Below are positions 34,949 to 41,803 of a stretch of DNA of 64,000 nt, one piece after another. Below the pieces are notes generated by a model. That model saw nothing but the letters and a program-made list of their open reading frames with translations. It made no database searches and had not been told where the DNA came from. The stretch's first letter is position 1. Every line of letters starts with the position of its first letter. The stretch lies in the NCBI RefSeq assembly GCF_050571805.1, contig NZ_CP192219.1. The stretch is one strand, 5' to 3'. Source of the DNA: Halodesulfovibrio aestuarii (GTDB taxonomy: Bacteria; Desulfobacterota; Desulfovibrionia; Desulfovibrionales; Desulfovibrionaceae). The position numbers were made by a program, and so were the translations under genes.

Positions 34949-35314
34949 TTATACAATTGCAGCGAGTACTTCCTGTACTTTATTTTCCAGTTCCTCTTTA
35001 TCAATTGGCTTTACACAGTATTCGTTAGCACCAAGTTTGAGAGATTCACGAGCGGTTTCCAACGTTGGATACCCTGTAAGCATGATGACCTGTGTTTCGG
35101 GTGAGCGTGCTTTGAGCTCTGCCAGAACTTCTACTCCGGTCATTTTGCGTAGCTTAATGTCTAGAATTGCGAGGTCTGGTGTATCATTCTGGGCAAAGGT
35201 CAGGGCTTCATCTTCGTCGGTAAAAACCTGAACGGAATGTCCCTTGCGCTCTAAAATTCGCTTGATAAGAATGCCTGCGTCGATAACATCATCAAGCACC
35301 ATGATTTTTGCCAT
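34949..35314 (-). CDS. Single-domain response regulator
   Basis: This 121-residue receiver has no output domain, like CheY or Spo0F. The acidic pocket is Asp8/Asp9, the phosphoacceptor is Asp52 (LAILDIKL), with Thr80 region MLTGYP and Lys103 in CVKPID. It follows the sensor kinase gene on the same strand by about 155 bases and is the probable partner. Output must pass by protein contact. The PEP-synthase-like gene downstream is a candidate target, by position only. Confidence 0.94.
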   Translation of the reverse strand: MAKIMVLDDVIDAGILIKRILERKGHSVQVFTDEDEALTFAQNDTPDLAILDIKLRKMTGVEVLAELKARSPETQVIMLTGYPTLETARESLKLGANEYCVKPIDKEELENKVQEVLAAIV

Positions 35315-35469
35315 AGCTATTTCCTTGTATCATAAGGTAAGCGTAGGCAGCAGGGTGTTTCCTGCTGCTCAAACTGAATTCCGACGCGCTATGACGATCG
35401 CACAAATACACAGTCCGTTGACAGCATATCTTGAATAGCGTGGTCTACGCGTTGCATGTTTCAGCTATA

Positions 35470-37518
35470 TTATTCGTATCCAATTTCATCTAATGGGAGA
35501 ACAACTTTAAAGGTTGTTCCCGGTCCCCAGTTTTCTGTGCGGGTAGCACCATCTTCCAATAATTGTTTAGGAGCCGGACTGATAGCAAAAATTCGTCCGC
35601 CATGATCCTTAATAATGCCAAATGATACAGAAAGACCTAGTCCCGTTCCTTTTCCCACAGGCTTTGTGCTGAAGAATGGGTCAAAAATAGAGTCGATGTC
35701 ATTTGTTGCTATGCCTGAACCGGAATCCGTAAACCATGCAGAGATGGTTCCTTTATTAATATCCAGTTCTGTGCGGATATTGATCACACCGTTATGTCCT
35801 ATTGCTTCAATAGCATTAGACATAAGGTTCATCCAGACCTGTTTTAATTGCTCAGGATTTCCGTAAATAATAGGAAGTCTGTCGTCCAGATGCGGAATAA
35901 TTTTTACATTATCAAGCTTAAAAGCATGCCGTACAAGTTGAACAACTTCCATGATGGAGTTGTTGAAGCACATTTCTTTCTTTTCACTTTTTGTCTGGCG
36001 TGAAAAATTAAGCAGGTCTGCGACAATCTTACGGCAGAACTTAGCTTGTTTTTCAACTATGACCAAATCTTTATGTACCTGCTCGTCTTCAGGAAAATCT
36101 TCCTGCAAAAGCTGTGAGTATCCGAGGATAATCCCGAGAGGCGTATTAATTTCGTGAGCAACACCGCCTGCAAGTTTGCCAATAGATTCAAGTTTTTGTG
36201 AATGTATGAGTTGGTTCTGGTAGTCTTTTACATTGGTAATGTCGCGGGCTGTACCGAGTACCCCGATGGATTCTTTATGTTCATCATGAACAGGTACTTT
36301 TAATACGTTAAACCACTTACGGGAACCGTCTTCCAGAACGATGCGCACCTCGCGGTTAACGGGCTTGCTAGTGCTGATTATCTGCTGTGTTTCTTGAAGA
36401 GTATTGGCAGTATTCAGGAGCGATTGAATTTCATACTCTTTTTTGCCAACAATTTTTTCTTTGGGTTTCTTTACAAATGATGCAAATGCCTGATTGACGG
36501 AAATGTATGTGCCGTTCTTGTCTATTAAGGACAACTGATCAGGACTGGATTCAAAGATTGTCCGTAAAATCTCCTGCTGCTGGGTCAAATCGTTTTTTGC
36601 TTCTTCCAGTTCTGCAATGTGGCCTCGCAATGAAAGAGACATAACGTCAAACGTTTCTGCAAGCTCATGAATTTCGTCACCGGAATTTTTAGCAAAAACA
36701 GGGCACTCTTCGCAGTTGTTCAAATCCCGTGCAGACTTGTTACTGCAGTAGTTAGTGCACAGCGTTTCACCAAATTGCCAGCATCTTTGCTCAGTGTTTC
36801 CGTACGCAGGGCAGTCCTCTTGGTCGCACTTGTAGATTTCCCAGCAGTTTCTGTTGAGACCGGATGTCTGATTAAGCTTTAGCTCTCCACGTACAATGCT
36901 TTCGGCATATTGTCCGAGCATACCGAGCCGGTAAGTAATCTTGTGAGCGAACTGTGTTGAGATGGCAAGGCTGATGATAAGGGTGATGCCGGTAACAATA
37001 GAGATGGTGAAAATGAGTCCATTAACTACGCTTTGCACCTGACTTCTGGATAGCCCCAGACGTGCCTGCCCGATAACGAGTCCACCTGCTGTTACTGGTA
37101 CTGCAAAGTCATAAAATTTATCAGAACCTGTATCGACAAGTTTGATGGAGGGCTTTGCATCATCGGTAATGACGTTGGCGTGTTTTAAATCAATCGGAAA
37201 ACCGTTTGTGAACGTGTGGGCCAGAATTTGGCTATTGCTGTTTATGAGAAATGCATACGCAACATCTTTATCGACAGTGCGCAGTTCATCCACCATTTCC
37301 TTCATCTGTAAAAGATCGCCGGAAAGCATGGAGCTGGTTGTCCGTAGCGCAATGTTATCTGCCAGAACTTGTCCGCGCCGTTTAGTTTCGTGAACGAGCG
37401 AGTTTGCTGCGATCTGGGTAACCACAACAGCAAGCATAAGTGAAAGGGAAATGATGATTATACTCATTCCCGCGTTAAGTTTAGTACGAAAACGCATCCT
37501 GCTTAATCTATTTAGCAT
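35470..37518 (-). CDS. Sensor histidine kinase with Cys-rich insert after HAMP
   Basis: The 682-residue kinase has two membrane segments (about 18-40 and 166-188) flanking a periplasmic sensor of Cache-like length. A HAMP-like region (about 188-213) follows, then an insert with eight cysteines (225-272; CWEIYKC, CPAYG, RCW, CTNYC, CEECP), then a helical segment, a PAS domain (about 320-430), a HisKA domain with the phosphoacceptor His in AHEINTPLG and an ATPase domain (DSGSGIA, GTGLGLS). The CW pattern resembles Cys-rich motifs seen in other sulfate-reducer sensors and may bind metal or a redox centre. The start overlaps the PhnD-like gene by 11 bases. Confidence 0.92.
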   Translation of the reverse strand: MLNRLSRMRFRTKLNAGMSIIIISLSLMLAVVVTQIAANSLVHETKRRGQVLADNIALRTTSSMLSGDLLQMKEMVDELRTVDKDVAYAFLINSNSQILAHTFTNGFPIDLKHANVITDDAKPSIKLVDTGSDKFYDFAVPVTAGGLVIGQARLGLSRSQVQSVVNGLIFTISIVTGITLIISLAISTQFAHKITYRLGMLGQYAESIVRGELKLNQTSGLNRNCWEIYKCDQEDCPAYGNTEQRCWQFGETLCTNYCSNKSARDLNNCEECPVFAKNSGDEIHELAETFDVMSLSLRGHIAELEEAKNDLTQQQEILRTIFESSPDQLSLIDKNGTYISVNQAFASFVKKPKEKIVGKKEYEIQSLLNTANTLQETQQIISTSKPVNREVRIVLEDGSRKWFNVLKVPVHDEHKESIGVLGTARDITNVKDYQNQLIHSQKLESIGKLAGGVAHEINTPLGIILGYSQLLQEDFPEDEQVHKDLVIVEKQAKFCRKIVADLLNFSRQTKSEKKEMCFNNSIMEVVQLVRHAFKLDNVKIIPHLDDRLPIIYGNPEQLKQVWMNLMSNAIEAIGHNGVINIRTELDINKGTISAWFTDSGSGIATNDIDSIFDPFFSTKPVGKGTGLGLSVSFGIIKDHGGRIFAISPAPKQLLEDGATRTENWGPGTTFKVVLPLDEIGYE

Positions 37519-38500
37519 GGGTCACCCGCTGCGCTGGTAGTAAAGGTATGGACGGAAATGTTGATGTGATTTTGTCAGCTTCAACTTTCTGAATAAGAGT
37601 ACGAACAGCATCATAGTCGGAATCTGTGGCCGGAATGATACCGCTTGTACGTGCGTTTGTAAGAATTGCGGCTTCTGTAGGGTTGTCCATGGATAGCTTG
37701 AACATAGCCTCAGCAATCTTTGAAACAATCTCTTTATCCATGCCTCTTCTGGCAGAATATACCCACCCCGGGTATTCTGGAGTCACTGCCAGTACACGAA
37801 TGTCCTGCAAGTTTATTTTATCTTTTACGGTGTCGAGTGCGCCTTCACGAACAGAAGCAACATCACATTTTCCGGCGTAGACCGCGAGTGCGGCTTTTTC
37901 CTGTTTGCCACCGGGGCCGGGGGCAAATGCAATTTCACTGAAGTCATGGGCGTGTATGCCGTGATCTAAAAAGTATCCAAGCGCATAAAGATAGCCCCCA
38001 GCAGAGTGAGGATCTACCGCCATCCAGCGTTTTCCGATTACGTCTTTAAGTGTTTGAATAGCTTTGTTCTGTGCGTGTACAATAATTTGACCGCGGAATG
38101 TGGGACGCCCGTCCGGTTCCTTTATGCGCGCAAACGCGGTTGAGCCCATCTGAGCTAGCTGGACGTAGACAACGGGGTTAGAGAACGAAATATCAATTTC
38201 ACCACTCTGCACCATGCGGACATGCTCTGCGAAAGTGTCAGGAAAGACCTGACGCATGGGCAATCCTGTTTCTTTTGTAAGGTATTGGATGAGTGGATTG
38301 TGACGGGCGTAAGAAACTTCGTGTGAATATTGAGGTAAATAAGCGTAGGTTATTGCAGGTTCCGGAACTGGAACTTTAACAGATTCCCGTTTTGAAAAAT
38401 CGACTTTGACAACGGGTACGTCTTCACCACACCCTTGTAATAATACGGAGGTGCAGACTAGGAATGCTAAAAAAAATACACGCAACGATTGATGTTTCAA
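37508..38500 (-). CDS. PhnD-like periplasmic binding lipoprotein
   Basis: The 330-residue protein resembles the binding proteins of phosphonate/phosphite ABC importers. A lipobox LLQGC places the lipidated cysteine at residue 24. Family segments include HNPLIQYLTKETGL and SGEIDISFSNPVVY. No ABC permease or ATPase gene is near. The stop overlaps the kinase start by 11 bases. I infer that the protein serves as a sensor that presents its ligand to the periplasmic domain of that kinase. Confidence 0.9.
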   Translation of the reverse strand: MKHQSLRVFFLAFLVCTSVLLQGCGEDVPVVKVDFSKRESVKVPVPEPAITYAYLPQYSHEVSYARHNPLIQYLTKETGLPMRQVFPDTFAEHVRMVQSGEIDISFSNPVVYVQLAQMGSTAFARIKEPDGRPTFRGQIIVHAQNKAIQTLKDVIGKRWMAVDPHSAGGYLYALGYFLDHGIHAHDFSEIAFAPGPGGKQEKAALAVYAGKCDVASVREGALDTVKDKINLQDIRVLAVTPEYPGWVYSARRGMDKEIVSKIAEAMFKLSMDNPTEAAILTNARTSGIIPATDSDYDAVRTLIQKVEADKITSTFPSIPLLPAQRVTHAK

Positions 38501-38551
38501 GTGACAACCCCATAACAGAACAGAACTCTATTCGTTTTTTGATAAGGATGG

Positions 38552-39244
38552 TTATCCTGCTGTCGCGGTGTCTTCTTGTGGTTGTTGCATTGCTTCAGTC
38601 ACCGGAGCAGATGTGTTAAGCTCGTCCCATGATTTGATTTGGTTGATAAGCTCAGCATCTTCTTCGCGCATAGCTTCGATATTGCGAAGGAAAGGAATAT
38701 ATTTACGTGTCTTATACAATGTATAACGTAAAGCAATATAGCTGGTAAGAAGCACAAATGCATATCCCAAAGACACCGTGGTAGAAGATATAAAATCTGT
38801 ACTTAGGTTTGTAAGGCTGAACTTGTCAAAGTCAACAGAGAGCATAGGAAAGCTCACAATGTCAACACCGGTGAAGCGGGTCTGCATCCAGCCAAGAGCA
38901 AAAGGAACTGGCCATAAGGAAACCGCGAAAAAAGCGGCTTGCGCGAAGAATACTTTACCGAAGTATTCGTTTGCCCAAGTATTGGCGGCCTTAAAGTTAG
39001 CTTTGTCTTTTTGCTTGATGGCTTCAATAGAGAGGTTGTGCATGCGTACCATCTTCGCGTTGAGCTTTGCATAGTAGGCTCTGTTAACATGATAAATGAA
39101 GATGGAAGAAATTTCTCCTGCAAAAACGCACCAGAGACCTAACACGATAGAACCCATCCAAACTGCCATCTCCGGATTACTGATCCAGCGGTAGGGGGCA
39201 ATAAAGAAGGGATCGAGTGCGAAAAAAATACTCTGCATATCCAT
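38552..39244 (-). CDS. Uncharacterised inner-membrane protein with three TM segments
   Basis: The 230-residue protein has hydrophobic segments at about 27-50, 97-117 and 160-185, with a charged helical stretch between the first two (KLNAKMVRMHNLSIEAIKQKD, residues about 62-82) and a hydrophilic C-terminal tail. The order is reminiscent of the DUF106 (EMC3/YidC-like) group, but I cannot assign it. It is the first gene after the terminator that follows tauE, and the PhnD-like gene starts about 50 bases after it. A role in the sensor cluster is inferred from position. Confidence 0.8.
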   Translation of the reverse strand: MDMQSIFFALDPFFIAPYRWISNPEMAVWMGSIVLGLWCVFAGEISSIFIYHVNRAYYAKLNAKMVRMHNLSIEAIKQKDKANFKAANTWANEYFGKVFFAQAAFFAVSLWPVPFALGWMQTRFTGVDIVSFPMLSVDFDKFSLTNLSTDFISSTTVSLGYAFVLLTSYIALRYTLYKTRKYIPFLRNIEAMREEDAELINQIKSWDELNTSAPVTEAMQQPQEDTATAG

Positions 39245-39256
39245 GCGTTACCTCTC

Positions 39257-39293
39257 AAAAAAAAAATGTATCAATCTGCAATAGTGCAGATTG
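39257..39293 (-). terminator. Terminator between tauE-like gene and sensor cluster
   Basis: CAATCTGCA pairs with TGCAGATTG around a four-base loop; on the minus strand GATACA and ten Ts follow. It ends just before the start of the three-TM protein gene. Confidence 0.85.
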
Positions 39294-39302
39294 TTGTTTA
39301 TG

Positions 39303-39334
39303 TCAGGGATGGAGCATAGTTGCTCCATCCCTGA
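39303..39334 (-). terminator. Second stem-loop after the tauE-like gene
   Basis: TCAGGGATGGAGCA pairs perfectly with TGCTCCATCCCTGA around TAGT. It lies 20 bases after the stop and ahead of the T-run terminator, so it may protect the mRNA end. Confidence 0.65.
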
Positions 39335-39353
39335 AAGATGCTGTGTGCGTGGG

Positions 39354-40517
39354 CTAGAATGGAGGGAGAAGGCTCATTCCAAGGAAGCCTTTAGATGCGT
39401 AACGGATACCAACGTAGAAGGCGAGGAAGATGAAGAGGCGTTTGAGCCATACTTCCGGGATGTACTTGGAGGTACGTGGGCCGATAAAGGAACCTACGAG
39501 TACACCAAGGAGTTCTACGCCGATGAGAGGCCAGAATACTGGGGTGTCTTTAACTACCATGTAAGTGAAGATAGAGGTGGTCATACCGACGAGTACTGCC
39601 AGTGCAGAAGTACCAGCAACGAGGTACATAGGAAGACCGGCAACACTTGTAAGGAATGGTACCAGAAGGAAGCCGCCGCCTACACCGAGGAAGGAAGCAA
39701 GACCAGCGATAACAAAACCGCCACATACAGGTACGAGTGGGTTAAAGGAGAATTCAACACCGTAGAAGGTGAATACGCATTTGGTTGGAGAGAAAGAAAC
39801 TACTTTTACACCAAGTGCGGAAGTATCTACAGCAGAGCCGGAGCGTTCTTCTTTAATAGTGGATTCAAAAGCGCGTGCTGCTTCTTTAGCCTGTTTTTTG
39901 TTAGCCTGACCACGCGGGGTGGTTTCGTAAAGAAGGTAGCAGCCCAAGAAGAGTACGAAGAGGCCGAAGTAGCCGATGTACGCTTTAAGGGAGATCTGGC
40001 CTGCAGTGAGCCAAGGAATAAGGTAAGAACCTAAAATGGAGCCGGTTGCGAGGGAAAGACCCAACGGCAGTACAAGGCGACCCATTTTGTAGTAGTTGAA
40101 AGAAGACATGCCGGCTGAAGTACCAACAAGCCACTGGTTAGAAACACGGATGGAGTCTGTTACCAGTTTGTTGAGAACAGGAGACTGTTTTTTAAAGCTG
40201 GATGCGTAGTTACCGAATCCGAAGATGGTAATATGACCAACACCAGCCATGATGCCGCCGAATGCGCCAACAGTGGAGAAAATCCAACCAACCCAGATCG
40301 CCCATAAGAAGCCGATCACGAGGTTAACAGATGGTGCGCCCGGAATGCCTAAGAAGCCGGTAGCAGCAGAATTATTGATTTCGCCAATGCCAGTACCTTT
40401 TGGGGTAGCGTTAATTGCATCAGAAAGACGGTCAGCCAGTGCTGGCTGAGAAAAAACAAGCAGAATAGCTGCGGCGAGTAGGGTAAGGCTTACCCAGTTA
40501 CGTCTGTTGGAAAACAC
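39354..40517 (-). CDS. TauE/SafE-family anion exporter
   Basis: Members of this family export sulfite, sulfoacetate or related organosulfur anions. The 387-residue protein has about eight membrane segments in two homologous halves. An N-terminal hydrophobic segment ends in SQPALA and could be a signal peptide. A soluble loop (about 200-255) with a charged helix separates the halves. The start is a GTG at 40517 because a near-perfect ribosome site (GAGGAGGT) lies four bases upstream; an in-frame ATG at 40547 lies before that site. The gene follows the DUF169 gene by about 75 bases, so the two probably share a promoter. Confidence 0.93.
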   Translation of the reverse strand: MFSNRRNWVSLTLLAAAILLVFSQPALADRLSDAINATPKGTGIGEINNSAATGFLGIPGAPSVNLVIGFLWAIWVGWIFSTVGAFGGIMAGVGHITIFGFGNYASSFKKQSPVLNKLVTDSIRVSNQWLVGTSAGMSSFNYYKMGRLVLPLGLSLATGSILGSYLIPWLTAGQISLKAYIGYFGLFVLFLGCYLLYETTPRGQANKKQAKEAARAFESTIKEERSGSAVDTSALGVKVVSFSPTKCVFTFYGVEFSFNPLVPVCGGFVIAGLASFLGVGGGFLLVPFLTSVAGLPMYLVAGTSALAVLVGMTTSIFTYMVVKDTPVFWPLIGVELLGVLVGSFIGPRTSKYIPEVWLKRLFIFLAFYVGIRYASKGFLGMSLLPPF

Positions 40518-40591
40518 GTGTACCTCCTCACGTAAATTGCGTTCCATAGGAGGAGCGGTATGTGCGTACCGCTCCGGTATATGACAAAAGA

Positions 40592-41368
40592 TTATTTAGA
40601 TTTCTTGAAGATGATGAGTGGACAGTTTTTGCATACGTCCTGACCAGGGAAGCCGTCGCCAGGTTTGGTGATGGAAGAACTGCCAAGCTCTTCGATACGT
40701 TCGAGAAGACGCTCGTATGTCGCGATCATCTTTTCGCCCGGAATCATAACGTTGATTTCACCGCGTTCTGTTTTACCTGCGTTGTAGCTACCGGAGCATG
40801 CAGGAACCATGTTGAATTCATTAGCAACATGAGAGAATACGGAGCCACCACATGCAGAAGAGTTCATGGTAATTGCAGGGCGGAGCGGATGAGTATCTGT
40901 AGCTGCCATGTAATCAACAGCAAGGTGGTATGCCTGCATGTTATCTACATAGAAATGAACAACGTCTGGAGTCTCAGTTGCGTTGGCAAGCGGCATAACA
41001 GCCATACCAACCATACCTTCAGGCATCTGGGACTTTGTTTCTACAAAACGCTTTGCCTGTTCAGGATTGCGAGTGTATTTTGCGTGGCTTTTTACTTCTG
41101 CTTCATCAAGACCTTTCCAGCCGAAGCTGTAATGAGCATTGGAGCAGGAGAGCATTTCTTTAGTGGCGTATACATTCTGGCCTTTCATGCGTGCTGCAAT
41201 TTCCCACTGACAGAAAGTCATTGGCTTAACCGGCACATGTACTTCGTTTTCTTCGAGGTACTTGTCTGCTTCTGCCTGATCGTAGAAATATTTAATTGCG
41301 ATCGGGTAGTGGTAAAGGCGCATTTCGCGCATCAAAGTTGCTTGCATTTCTTTAAAATCTACGGACAT
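40592..41368 (-). CDS. DUF169-family protein
   Basis: The 258-residue protein belongs to the DUF169 family, whose function is not established. Visible segments include YHYPIAIKYFYD, a central cysteine in LSCSNAHYSFGW, SSACGGSVFSHV, PACSGSYNAGKTE and a C-terminal CKNCPL. The conserved cysteines suggest metal or cofactor binding, but this is inference. It leads the unit with the TauE/SafE exporter. A CRP/FNR-type palindrome lies about 190 bases before the start. Confidence 0.88.
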   Translation of the reverse strand: MSVDFKEMQATLMREMRLYHYPIAIKYFYDQAEADKYLEENEVHVPVKPMTFCQWEIAARMKGQNVYATKEMLSCSNAHYSFGWKGLDEAEVKSHAKYTRNPEQAKRFVETKSQMPEGMVGMAVMPLANATETPDVVHFYVDNMQAYHLAVDYMAATDTHPLRPAITMNSSACGGSVFSHVANEFNMVPACSGSYNAGKTERGEINVMIPGEKMIATYERLLERIEELGSSSITKPGDGFPGQDVCKNCPLIIFKKSK

Positions 41369-41803
41369 GATTCTTCTCCCGTTTTTTTATGTGAAGATCC
41401 AGTCAGTTCACCAAATGTTGGTGTACGAGCTCATTGCTTTCTGAAGCTGGAATTATCAATGAGGCATATAGCCAGCAATAAAAACTGAAATAAAGAATTA
41501 AGTCACATTAATTCACAAGCAAAGTGCTTATTTTGGGAGTATTACGGTAAAACTTTGTGAATTAAATCACAAATAAATATAAAATTAACATTAAATCAGA
41601 TAATTAGATTGTATTATTGATATATGAATATATGTTTATAGGAATGCTTTTGAGGTGTTTTTCCACGTAAAGTGCATGCTAACTTTTGTACAAGGAGTCT
41701 GGGTTGTTCGCTTTTTCGTAGCAGTGCAATCCCCCCAATACAGTTCCTCATTTGCTGTTTTATCTATATTAATAGGGGGATTAAGTCTGACGCGTGAGGC
41801 AAA
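41369..41803 (-). promoter_or_regulatory. Promoter region of the DUF169-tauE unit
   Basis: This gene-free AT-rich stretch contains a CRP/FNR palindrome at 41554-41573, a related half-site at 41501-41519 (read on the minus strand as TTGTGAATTAATGTGAC) and a minus-strand TAATACT at 41538-41544 that could be a -10 element. No open frame with a ribosome site is convincing. Confidence 0.55.
41554..41573. promoter_or_regulatory. CRP/FNR-type palindrome upstream of DUF169
   Basis: TTTGTGA-ATTAAA-TCACAAA is a perfect palindrome of the CRP/FNR class. It is more AT-rich and longer than the two sites at 13288-13326. Its distance to the -10-like TAATACT fits an activator site. Confidence 0.78.

Noticed and set aside
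39291..40034. Open frame of 247 codons on the plus strand opposite the TauE/SafE gene
   Set aside because: It is antisense to a conserved membrane protein and shows low-complexity charged sequence typical of such shadows.
40562..41488. Open frame of 308 codons on the plus strand opposite the DUF169 gene
   Set aside because: It mirrors the real gene. Its product is Phe/Cys/His-rich without any recognisable motif.
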